Below, one piece after another: positions 23,329-30,997 of a DNA stretch of 44,633 nucleotides (its first letter is position 1; each line of letters opens with the position of its first letter). This DNA comes from Flavobacteriales bacterium. GTDB taxonomy: Bacteria; Bacteroidota; Bacteroidia; Flavobacteriales; Flavobacteriaceae. The stretch spans positions 1 through 44,633 of the forward strand of contig JAMONV010000029.1 of assembly GCA_027066365.1 (NCBI GenBank). Direction: 5' to 3'. The translations under genes and the position numbers were made by a program. Under the pieces are notes generated by a model, which was not told the DNA's origin, ran no database searches, and saw nothing but the letters and a program-made list of their open reading frames with translations.

Positions 23329-24030
23329 TCATTCCACTTCGTCATGAATTTTTTGAATGGTCTGAATGGTATGGTTAATGTTTTTCTTATCACTCATTCC
23401 TTCGTAAATCACATATAAACCACCCAAAAGAATAATCACACCGATAAATTTTCGAATTTTGACGATATGAACCGGCGTAAGTTTGTTCTTCAATTGCTTG
23501 GCCAATAAAATTTTCCCCAAATCCACCGTAAAATAAGAAGCCAAAACAGCTCCGAAAAACACAAAAATCCTCACCGGATCCATACCCAATTGCGGGCTGA
23601 ATAAAACAATAAGCGCCAGCCAAAACGCCAATACACCCACATTAATAAAATTCAAGAAAAAACCCTTGAAAAATAAGTTCAAATAATTGTTTTTAGGCAA
23701 TTCCAATTCGGTTTGATTTTCCAAACTCTCCTGCTTGGGTTTCTTGATAATGCTCACCAATCCGTAAAAAGCCATAATCATTCCTCCGAGCAAATACAGC
23801 GCCGGGTGGTGCGTTAATTGTTTGAGCAATTGATAACTACTCAAATAGGCAATCACGATAAATAAAAAATCCGCCATAATAACCCCGAAATCAAGCGCTA
23901 CCGCCGCACGACCGCCTTTGGTGGCACTGGTTTCGAGCAAAACGAAAAATACGGGTCCGATAAAAAAACTTAATATCAACCCGACAGGAATGGCTTTCAA
24001 AATATCCGAAATCAACACGTGAATGTCCAT
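23329..24030 (-). CDS. LysE/RhtB-family exporter
   Basis: A 233-residue membrane protein starting at ATG 24030, with an AGAGAGG-type ribosome-binding site just upstream; the TTG at 24051 overlaps the promoter box and is rejected. The first helix plus motif AIPVGLILSFFIGPVFFVLLETSATKGGRAAVALDFGVIMADFLFI matches the LysE family (GPxxF ... G...A). There are about six helices, with a hydrophilic loop in the middle (KKPKQESLENQTELELP). The family exports amino acids and related metabolites; the substrate is unknown. Its stop is 2 bases from the aminotransferase stop on the opposite strand (convergent). Confidence 0.8.
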   Translation of the reverse strand: MDIHVLISDILKAIPVGLILSFFIGPVFFVLLETSATKGGRAAVALDFGVIMADFLFIVIAYLSSYQLLKQLTHHPALYLLGGMIMAFYGLVSIIKKPKQESLENQTELELPKNNYLNLFFKGFFLNFINVGVLAFWLALIVLFSPQLGMDPVRIFVFFGAVLASYFTVDLGKILLAKQLKNKLTPVHIVKIRKFIGVIILLGGLYVIYEGMSDKKNINHTIQTIQKIHDEVE

Positions 24031-24048
24031 AAACACCTCTCTTGTTTC

Positions 24049-24056
24049 CAAAAATA
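24049..24056 (-). promoter_or_regulatory. -7 box for the LysE-family gene
   Basis: On the minus strand it reads TATTTTTG (TAnnTTTG), 18 bases before ATG 24030. Confidence 0.45.
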
Positions 24057-24102
24057 CGACTTTTTATAAAATCCCGGTAAGATCGCTTCAAATGAAAAAT
24101 GG

Positions 24103-24110
24103 TATTTTTG
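24103..24110 (+). promoter_or_regulatory. -7 box for mnmA
   Basis: TATTTTTG (TAnnTTTG) lies 20 bases before ATG 24131. It falls inside the longer theoretical mnmA frame, which argues for the internal start. Confidence 0.45.
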
Positions 24111-24130
24111 TCACGAAATTTACATTTTCA

Positions 24131-25327
24131 ATGAGTAAACACGGAAAAGTAGTGGTCGGTTTGTCGGGCGGTGTGGACTCGAGCGTTGCGGCCAAGTTGC
24201 TTTTGGACCAAGGCTATGAAGTGATCGGAGCTTTTATGCTCAATTGGGACGACGTGCGCTACACCAAAACAGACGAAATGCACTGGATCAAAGACAGCGA
24301 AGACGCCCGAAAAGTGGCGCGTCATTTGGGTATCCCTTTCCACATTTTCGATTTCAGGGAAAAATATTTTCAACGGGTAATTGATTATATGTTCAGAGAA
24401 TATGAACGTGGTCATACCCCCAACCCCGATATTTTATGCAATCGCGAAATTAAATTCGATTTGTTTTGGGAAGAAGCCCGAAAATACGGCGTCGATTTTG
24501 TGGCAACCGGTCATTATGCACGAAAAGAATCGGTCGAGATAGACGGAAAAACCGTTTATCGTCTACTTGCCGGCATTGATTCGAAAAAAGACCAATCATA
24601 TTTCTTGTGTCAATTATCTCAAGAGCAATTGGCACATGCCCTGTTTCCGGTAGGCGAACTGGAAAAAACCCGCGTTCGTCAAATTGCTTCCGAAAGCGGG
24701 CTAATCACTGCCGACAAAAAAGACTCACAAGGATTATGCTTTGTCGGAAAGGTTCATTTGCCGGATTTCCTGAAACAACAATTAGCCCCCAAGGAAGGTG
24801 ATATCGTTTATATTCCGCGTGAATTTTACCATTCAATTTCCATCCCCGAAACTTTTCCGGACGAACGGAAGCGATTGGAATTCCTATCCCGTAAATACCA
24901 ATACCGCCCCGAAGACGGCCGGGTGGTGGGAAAACACCAAGGCGCTCACTATTTTACCGTAGGACAACGCAAAGGATTAAACATCGGCGGATTTAAACAA
25001 CGCACCTTTGTAATTGCCACCGATACCCTGAAAAATATCGTCTATATCGGCGAACATTATACGCATCCCGGATTATATCGCCGCGTCCTGAAAATCCCCG
25101 AAACGGATATTCACTGGATCCGCAAAGATCTACGCCCCGCAGCAGGAGAAAATATTCGTGTGCGGGCGCGCATAAGGCACCAACAACCCTTGCAAGACGC
25201 CACGGTGCATGTCTTTGAAGATTTCACTTTCATTGAATTTGACCGGCCCCAACAAGGCGTGGCACAAGGACAATTTGTCGCTTGGTATATTGAAGACGAA
25301 TTATTGGGATCCGGCGTGATCGATTAA
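24131..25327 (+). CDS. mnmA: tRNA-specific 2-thiouridylase
   Basis: A 398-residue enzyme that thiolates U34 of Lys, Glu and Gln tRNAs, taking sulfur from a persulfide and activating the tRNA with ATP. The PP-loop GLSGGVDSS (10-18) is at the very N terminus from ATG 24131, as in all MnmA; the frame is open back to 24023 but those 36 residues are not conserved. Catalytic cysteines are C103 (NPDILCNREIKF) and C203 (SQGLCFVGK). The C terminus has the beta-barrel segment with IRVRARIRHQQPL and FDRPQQGVAQGQFVAWY. prmC follows after 2 bases. Confidence 0.95.
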   Translation: MSKHGKVVVGLSGGVDSSVAAKLLLDQGYEVIGAFMLNWDDVRYTKTDEMHWIKDSEDARKVARHLGIPFHIFDFREKYFQRVIDYMFREYERGHTPNPDILCNREIKFDLFWEEARKYGVDFVATGHYARKESVEIDGKTVYRLLAGIDSKKDQSYFLCQLSQEQLAHALFPVGELEKTRVRQIASESGLITADKKDSQGLCFVGKVHLPDFLKQQLAPKEGDIVYIPREFYHSISIPETFPDERKRLEFLSRKYQYRPEDGRVVGKHQGAHYFTVGQRKGLNIGGFKQRTFVIATDTLKNIVYIGEHYTHPGLYRRVLKIPETDIHWIRKDLRPAAGENIRVRARIRHQQPLQDATVHVFEDFTFIEFDRPQQGVAQGQFVAWYIEDELLGSGVID

Positions 25328-25329
25328 TT

Positions 25330-26181
25330 ATGCATCCGCAAGAAACATTCCGACAAGATTTTATCAAGCGCTTGCGCGAGCGATTTTCACCATCCGAAGC
25401 CGATTGGCTTTTCTTCCTCTTTCTGGAAAAATACTGCGGTATTGGTCGAGCCGATTATTTCCGAGGCAAGCATTTTATCCCGGACAAAGTTAAATGGAAA
25501 AATATTTTGAAACGTTTGCTAGATAACGAACCCTGGCAATATGTTATCGGTGAAGTAAACTTCGGAAATATTTTGTTGAAAGTCCGTCCGGGCGTCCTGA
25601 TTCCTCGTCCCGAAACGGAAGAATTGGCCTATTTAATCCTGAATAAATTCAAGGCCCACAAAAACTTGCACATATTAGATCTAGCCTCCGGAAGCGGTGC
25701 CTTAGCTATTTTTTTGGCTAAAAATTTGCCCCAAGCACAAGTTACCGCCACCGATTACCGCCAAGATCTCGTCCGGTTGATTAAAACCAATGCCCGGTTG
25801 AATCGTGTGAAAACCAATGTTTTCCCCGGAGATATTTTAAATGACGAATTCCCGTCCGGTCGTTTCAACCTGATTGTTTCAAACCCGCCGTATGTTTTAC
25901 CTGCACAAAAACAGAGCATGCATCCGCGCGTATTGAATTATGAACCGCATGATGCCCTATTCGCTCCCGAAAATAATCCGGTGATTTTTTACAAAAAAAT
26001 AATCCGGTATTTCAAGAAAACTTCTCCGGAAAACGCACATCTCTTTTTTGAAATTAACCCCCTCACAATCAATTTGTTAGAAGAAACGATAAAAGAAACC
26101 GGACTAATTTACCGTTTCATGAAAGACTTGCAAAACAAATGGCGGTTTTTGGAAGTGAAAAATAAAAAAACCGGCCCATGA
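25330..26181 (+). CDS. prmC: Peptide chain release factor N5-glutamine methyltransferase
   Basis: A 283-residue SAM-dependent methyltransferase of the HemK/PrmC family, which methylates the Gln of the GGQ motif of release factors. An N-terminal helical domain is followed by VRPGVLIPRPETEELA (85-100), the SAM motif ILDLASGSGALAI (115-127) and the catalytic NPPY (185-188). The substrate-recognition segment (EPHDALFAPEN) also fits. Start ATG 25330 is 2 bases after the mnmA stop, so the two are co-transcribed. Confidence 0.93.
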   Translation: MHPQETFRQDFIKRLRERFSPSEADWLFFLFLEKYCGIGRADYFRGKHFIPDKVKWKNILKRLLDNEPWQYVIGEVNFGNILLKVRPGVLIPRPETEELAYLILNKFKAHKNLHILDLASGSGALAIFLAKNLPQAQVTATDYRQDLVRLIKTNARLNRVKTNVFPGDILNDEFPSGRFNLIVSNPPYVLPAQKQSMHPRVLNYEPHDALFAPENNPVIFYKKIIRYFKKTSPENAHLFFEINPLTINLLEETIKETGLIYRFMKDLQNKWRFLEVKNKKTGP

Positions 26182-26212
26182 AAGACCGGCAAGAAAAACG
26201 CACAACCCCTAT

Positions 26213-26686
26213 TTATCCCCGGGTAATTTCCAGAATTTCAAATCGCATGATTCCGGCAGGCACTTCGATTTCGGCAATATCACCCACTTTTTTACGAAGC
26301 AGTCCTTTCCCGATTGGTGATTCGATGGAAATTTTATTTTGTTTGTAATCCGCCTCTCCCGGAGAAACCAAAGTATAAACCAATTCCTTACCCGTATCAA
26401 GATTTTTAACCTTAACATTGGAAAGAATCAACACCATGTCGGTATCCATATCCGATTCGTCCAAAACACGCGCATTGGCCAAAGTTTCCTCCAATTTGGC
26501 GATCTTCATCTCAAGCAACGCCATAGCTTCACGAGCAGCATGATATTCGGCGTTTTCGGAAAGATCTCCCAATTCACGCGCTTCGGCTATGCGTTGAGCG
26601 ATTTTCGGATGCTCGGCGCGCAATTCTTTCAATTCCTTTTGCAATTTTTCCAATCCTTCCTTCGAAAAATATGCTATTTTTCCCAT
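26213..26686 (-). CDS. greA: Transcription elongation factor GreA
   Basis: A 157-residue protein of standard length. The N-terminal coiled coil (~7-75) carries the acidic tip GDLSENAEY with D41 and E44, which enter the polymerase secondary channel and stimulate cleavage of backtracked RNA. The C-terminal FKBP-like domain has DYKQNKISIESPIGKGLLRKKVGDIAEIEVPAG. It is convergent with prmC (31-base gap) and divergent from rimO. Confidence 0.95.
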   Translation of the reverse strand: MGKIAYFSKEGLEKLQKELKELRAEHPKIAQRIAEARELGDLSENAEYHAAREAMALLEMKIAKLEETLANARVLDESDMDTDMVLILSNVKVKNLDTGKELVYTLVSPGEADYKQNKISIESPIGKGLLRKKVGDIAEIEVPAGIMRFEILEITRG

Positions 26687-26747
26687 AATTTTTCTGTTTT
26701 AGAATAAAAAATAAAACCACGCACTTTTCAGCCCGTGATTTACGGAG

Positions 26748-26755
26748 CAAATATA
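26748..26755 (-). promoter_or_regulatory. -7 box for greA
   Basis: On the minus strand it reads TATATTTG (TAnnTTTG), giving a leader of about 55 bases before greA. Confidence 0.45.
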
Positions 26756-26795
26756 CATAAATTTCCCTTAACTTCGCAACGGAATTAAAAAACGG

Positions 26796-28085
26796 ATGCA
26801 CAAAAAGAAAGTAAATATCATTACCCTGGGATGTTCCAAAAATTTATATGACAGCGAAATCCTTTCCGCTCAATTGAAAGACAGCCTTTATATTCCCGTG
26901 CACAATAGCGAAGAAGATGCCGATATTGTCATTATCAATACTTGCGGATTTATTCACGATGCCAAACAGGAATCCATCGACACGATTCTACATTACGTCC
27001 AAGCTAAAGAAGAAGGAAAAATCGAAAAATTATTGGTAACGGGATGTTTAAGCGAACGATATAAAGAGGAATTGCCGCATGAAATTCCCGAAGTGGACGC
27101 CTATTTCGGCAACCATCATTTGAAAGAAATTATGGATTATTTGCGGGTAGATCTAAAAAAAGAATTATTAGGCGAACGTTTGTTGGCTACACCGTCGCAT
27201 TATGCTTATTTAAAAATATCCGAAGGTTGTGATCGCAGTTGCAGTTTTTGCGCTATACCTAAAATCCGGGGAAAACACATATCCCAACCCATGGAAAAAC
27301 TGGTGGAAGAAGCCCGAAACTTGGCTGCTAAAGGCGTAAAAGAACTGATATTGATCGCTCAGGATTTGACCTATTACGGACTGGATATATACGGCAAACG
27401 AAAATTAGCCGAATTGCTTCGGCGTTTAACCGACGTAAACGGTATCGAATGGATTCGGTTACATTATATGTACCCGGCCGGATTTCCCGAAGACGTTTTG
27501 GATATTATGGCTGAAGAACCTAAAATCTGTCGCTATCTGGACATGCCCCTTCAACATGCCGATCGCGGTATTTTAGCCTCTATGAATCGTGGCGTGTCGC
27601 CGGAAAAAACCGAAACATTACTCAACCGAATCAGACAAAAAATTCCCGGAGTGGCTCTGCGAACAACTTTTATTACCGGATATCCCGGAGAAACCGAAGA
27701 AGCTTTTAAACGCTTGAAAGATTTCATTCGACGTATGGAATTCGACCGAGTAGGGATTTTCACCTACTCCCATGAAGAAGATACCAAAGCCTATGTCTTG
27801 CCGGATAATGTACCGGAAAAAGTCAAGCAAGAACGAAAGAAAGAATTAATGGAATTGCAAGCGGAAATTTCGCTCCGGAAAAACCGTCAAAAAACCGGAA
27901 AAACCATGCGTATCCTAATAGACCGAAAACATGGGAACGAATATATCGGACGAACCGAATTTGATTCTCCGGAAGTGGATAATGAAGTGCATATCGTAAC
28001 GGACAAAATCCTAACACCGGGAAAATTTATTTACGTAAAAATTACGGATGCCGATACTTATGACCTGTGGGGAATTCCGGTTTAA
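26796..28085 (+). CDS. rimO: Ribosomal protein S12 methylthiotransferase RimO
   Basis: A 429-residue radical-SAM methylthiotransferase. The N-terminal UPF0004 domain holds cluster ligands C13 (TLGCSKN), C50 (NTCGFI) and C84 (TGCLSERY). The radical-SAM triad is C145-x3-C149-x2-C152 in SEGCDRSCSFCAIPKIRGK. The C-terminal TRAM domain ends ITDADTYDLWG, a RimO-type ending. The enzyme adds a methylthio group to Asp of ribosomal protein S12; the MiaB alternative is unlikely given TLGCSKN and the TRAM end. Upstream, TAACTTCG (26769) is a one-mismatch -7 box. Confidence 0.93.
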   Translation: MHKKKVNIITLGCSKNLYDSEILSAQLKDSLYIPVHNSEEDADIVIINTCGFIHDAKQESIDTILHYVQAKEEGKIEKLLVTGCLSERYKEELPHEIPEVDAYFGNHHLKEIMDYLRVDLKKELLGERLLATPSHYAYLKISEGCDRSCSFCAIPKIRGKHISQPMEKLVEEARNLAAKGVKELILIAQDLTYYGLDIYGKRKLAELLRRLTDVNGIEWIRLHYMYPAGFPEDVLDIMAEEPKICRYLDMPLQHADRGILASMNRGVSPEKTETLLNRIRQKIPGVALRTTFITGYPGETEEAFKRLKDFIRRMEFDRVGIFTYSHEEDTKAYVLPDNVPEKVKQERKKELMELQAEISLRKNRQKTGKTMRILIDRKHGNEYIGRTEFDSPEVDNEVHIVTDKILTPGKFIYVKITDADTYDLWGIPV

Positions 28086-28088
28086 CAT

Positions 28089-28616
28089 TCAGAACTCCGA
28101 AGGACCGAATAACTTTTTCAAACATTCTTTCTTAAAACAAAACATAGGCACTTGACGCATATATTCACGATATTCATCACCGAATTTTCGTATGGCGCCG
28201 GGTTCTTCAACCGTCTTAATCAAAACAAGCATCATTAACATTTCAAGGGGCGCAACGAACAAAATAAAAGTAGGACTCCCCAATAAAAAAGCAAAACTCC
28301 AAGGCCAAACCAACAACGCCAAATGCATCGGATGACGCATGTAGGCATATAAGCCGGTTTTCACCAAGCGATTGGTTTCCAAACGCGAAATATCACCCTC
28401 CCTGCCGTATTTGCTTAACAAGCGCCCCGAATTCCTTGCCCCGCGACGCACCAATTGCATCAAATACCAACCGATAATGAAACTCACAACATGAAACCAT
28501 GGATTATAAAACCATTTCCCGAAATAATGTATATCCAATCGAACACTCAAAATCGCACCGCCAACGATAGCGACAATCCAACCGATAAGCCGGCCTTTGG
28601 CTTTACATTTTTGCAT
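28089..28616 (-). CDS. ICMT/PEMT-family membrane methyltransferase-like protein
   Basis: A 175-residue protein with about four hydrophobic helices. It carries the signature of the isoprenylcysteine carboxyl methyltransferase / phospholipid methyltransferase superfamily: GLYAYMRHPMHLALLVWPWSFAFLLGS followed by EEPGAIRKFGDEYREYMRQVPMF near the C terminus. These bind SAM at the membrane and methylate lipids, prenylated compounds or other hydrophobic targets. Substrate unknown; the NnrU-like subgroup is another possibility. It is convergent with rimO (3-base gap). Confidence 0.75.
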   Translation of the reverse strand: MQKCKAKGRLIGWIVAIVGGAILSVRLDIHYFGKWFYNPWFHVVSFIIGWYLMQLVRRGARNSGRLLSKYGREGDISRLETNRLVKTGLYAYMRHPMHLALLVWPWSFAFLLGSPTFILFVAPLEMLMMLVLIKTVEEPGAIRKFGDEYREYMRQVPMFCFKKECLKKLFGPSEF

Positions 28617-28636
28617 GCGATTCTCTTTATTTTATT

Positions 28637-28644
28637 CAAAGGTA
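28637..28644 (-). promoter_or_regulatory. -7 box for the ICMT-like gene
   Basis: On the minus strand it reads TACCTTTG (TAnnTTTG), about 20 bases before the ATG at 28616. The rest of the 160-base gap to the M13 peptidase is AT-rich without other recognisable features. Confidence 0.45.
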
Positions 28645-28776
28645 ATAAATTTATTTGTATCATAAGTTGCATAAAAAATTAAAAACAGGAAATATTTTTA
28701 ACAAATACGCTTATAAAATAGTTTTTCTAAGATAACTCGTTAAATAATTTGCAAACAAAATTATAAAAAAGTATCA

Positions 28777-30861
28777 TTACCATATTTTCACTCTCGCCCC
28801 GGGTTTCAAATACATTTTATCCCCCTGACGAATGTCAAAGGCTTCATGGAAAGTATCCATATTGCGAAGCGGCTGATAAGCTCTCACTTTTCCCGGCGAA
28901 TGCGGGTCGGTTTCGATTTGTTGCTCTAGTGCTTCCTTACGCATTTTGGTTCGCCATATTGCCGCCCACGAAATAAAATAGCGCTGCTCGGGTGTAAATC
29001 CGTCGATTCTGCCGGGTTTCCCATGATCTTTCCAATACATTTTCAATGCCGTAAAAGCCGAGTTAACACCACCCAAATCTCCGATATTTTCACCCAAAGT
29101 ATAGGTGCCGTTGATATGCAAACCGGGCAGTACCTCAATGGTATCATATTGTTTGGCGAGTTTCTCACCCAATTTCTTAAAGGTTTCAAAATCCTTTTTC
29201 GTCCACCAAAGCTTAAAATTTCCTTCGGCATCGTATTTGGCGCCTTGATCATCAAAACCATGAGAAATTTCATGTCCGATAACCGCTCCGATACCGCCGA
29301 AATTCACGGCGGCGTCGGCGTGAAAATTGAAGAATGGCGGTTGCAAAATGGCGGCGGGAAAAACGATTTCATTGTAGGAAGGATTATAATATGCATTCAC
29401 CGTTTGTGGCGTCATGCCCCATTCGGTGCGGTCGGGGGGATGGTATAATTTTTCAACCATTCGTTTAAAATGCCAACGCGATGCATTCAAACTGTTTTCA
29501 AAATAAGTTCCTCCTTCGCTTTTGGATTTAATCTTCATGGCGGAATAATCCTTCCAATTATCCGGATAACCTATTTTAACCAGAAGCGATTTCACCTTTT
29601 CTATGGCTTTTTCTTTGGTTACCGCTTGCATCCAAGTGAGTTTGCCAATGCGTTTTATATAAGCTTGTTGCAAATAACCCACCAATTCCTTGGCTTTCGT
29701 CTTGGCTTCGGGAGGAAAAAAATGTTCCGTATAAATTTGTCCTACAGCTTCGCCCAAAGCTCCGTTGACTGCATCCAATGCCCGCTCGCGTATGGGACGC
29801 CGTTCGGGTGTTCCGCGTAAAGTCTTTCCGTAAAATTCCCAATTGGCTTGCCCCAATTCCTCCGACAATCTCCCGGCATTCCCGCGCAAAAGCGTCCAGC
29901 GCAAATAGGCTTTCAGCTCCTGCATAGGCATATTGGTCAGCAACGAATCCAAGACTTTCAAATAATTCGGCTGAGTCAAAATCAACGAATCCGTTTCAAT
30001 ACCCACGGCCGCAAAATAACTTTTCCAGTTTACCGAAGGAGCTTCCTTCGACAAATCATCCATGGAACGTGGATTATACCTCTTTTCCGGACGACGCCGC
30101 TCTTCCTTGGAAAGAATACCACGAGCCAATGCCGTTTCCACCTTCATCACGCTTTGCGCTTCTTCCCCGGCTTTTTCCGAAGAATACCCGGGCAAAAATT
30201 CCAGCATCCGTGCAATATGACGAACATATTTTTCCCTGATTTCTTTCAAGTAATTTTCTTCCGACAGATAATAATCCTTACCGGGTAAACCCAAAGCCCC
30301 CTTGCTTAAATACAAAGTATTCCTCTTGCTGTCTTTCATGTGCGGCCCGGTACCGAAACGCCAAAACGGCGCCAGCATAACGGGCGACACTTCCGCCACA
30401 TAATCCGTTATACCGGACGGGTCGCGGATTTGATCAATCTTATCCAAATAAGATTTCAACGGGCGAACGCCGGCACGATTTCGGGAAACCGTATCCATAA
30501 ACGTTTCAAAATAATCCAAAGCTTTTTTTTGATCGGAGCCTTCAGCAAAGCGTTGGGCTTTAATTTCCCGCTCGAGCACATCCAGCAGAAGTGAATCGGT
30601 GCGTTTACGCAATTCGGAAAAAGCCCCCCATCGCGAACGATCGGCAGGAATTTCGGCATGCCGGTTCCAATTACCGTTCACGAAAGCATAAAAATCATCT
30701 TGCGGATGAACGGTCATATCCATGAATTCCAAATGAATGGCAGGTTCGAGCTGATTCTCCTCCGCTGACACTTTTCCGCCGGCAGCGGAACGATGCAAAA
30801 AAGACTGGCATCCCCCCATCAAAATACCGGCGAAAATTATAGCTACACTTTTACAATGCAT
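28777..30861 (-). CDS. M13 (neprilysin-type) zinc metallopeptidase lipoprotein
   Basis: A 694-residue periplasmic or outer-membrane endopeptidase. It opens with a lipoprotein signal (AIIFAGILMGGC, lipidated C18). The M13 N-terminal domain includes DDFYAFVNGNWNRHAEIPADRSRWGAF (55-81). The catalytic domain has NAYYNPSYNEIVFPAAILQPPFF, zinc motif HEISH (530-534) and third ligand E591 in GENIGDLGG. These enzymes cleave short peptides. The protein ends ARVKIW, whereas many M13 members end CxVW, so the conserved C-terminal disulfide cysteine is absent. It is divergent from the DUF5686 gene. Confidence 0.92.
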   Translation of the reverse strand: MHCKSVAIIFAGILMGGCQSFLHRSAAGGKVSAEENQLEPAIHLEFMDMTVHPQDDFYAFVNGNWNRHAEIPADRSRWGAFSELRKRTDSLLLDVLEREIKAQRFAEGSDQKKALDYFETFMDTVSRNRAGVRPLKSYLDKIDQIRDPSGITDYVAEVSPVMLAPFWRFGTGPHMKDSKRNTLYLSKGALGLPGKDYYLSEENYLKEIREKYVRHIARMLEFLPGYSSEKAGEEAQSVMKVETALARGILSKEERRRPEKRYNPRSMDDLSKEAPSVNWKSYFAAVGIETDSLILTQPNYLKVLDSLLTNMPMQELKAYLRWTLLRGNAGRLSEELGQANWEFYGKTLRGTPERRPIRERALDAVNGALGEAVGQIYTEHFFPPEAKTKAKELVGYLQQAYIKRIGKLTWMQAVTKEKAIEKVKSLLVKIGYPDNWKDYSAMKIKSKSEGGTYFENSLNASRWHFKRMVEKLYHPPDRTEWGMTPQTVNAYYNPSYNEIVFPAAILQPPFFNFHADAAVNFGGIGAVIGHEISHGFDDQGAKYDAEGNFKLWWTKKDFETFKKLGEKLAKQYDTIEVLPGLHINGTYTLGENIGDLGGVNSAFTALKMYWKDHGKPGRIDGFTPEQRYFISWAAIWRTKMRKEALEQQIETDPHSPGKVRAYQPLRNMDTFHEAFDIRQGDKMYLKPGARVKIW

Positions 30862-30874
30862 TACTTTTTTTGAA

Positions 30875-30882
30875 CAAATATA
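30875..30882 (-). promoter_or_regulatory. -7 box for the M13 peptidase gene
   Basis: On the minus strand it reads TATATTTG (TAnnTTTG), 13 bases before the ATG at 30861. Confidence 0.45.
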
Positions 30883-30969
30883 AGCCTAAAACCGGAAAAG
30901 CCAACCCCTAAATTTCCCCGAACTCAATAGATTTTTCATCAAAATATAACGGAAAGATAAAAAATTATA

Positions 30970-30977
30970 TAAATTTG
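30970..30977 (+). promoter_or_regulatory. -7 box for the DUF5686 gene
   Basis: TAAATTTG (TAnnTTTG) lies 20 bases before ATG 30998. It ends on the G of a GTG alternative start, which argues against that start. Confidence 0.45.
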
Positions 30978-30997
30978 TGATCAGCCTATTTTTAAAC

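Noticed and set aside
26165..26195. Hairpin terminator between prmC and greA
   Set aside because: The two ACCGGC copies are direct repeats; only the 4-base CCGG core can pair, too weak to call.
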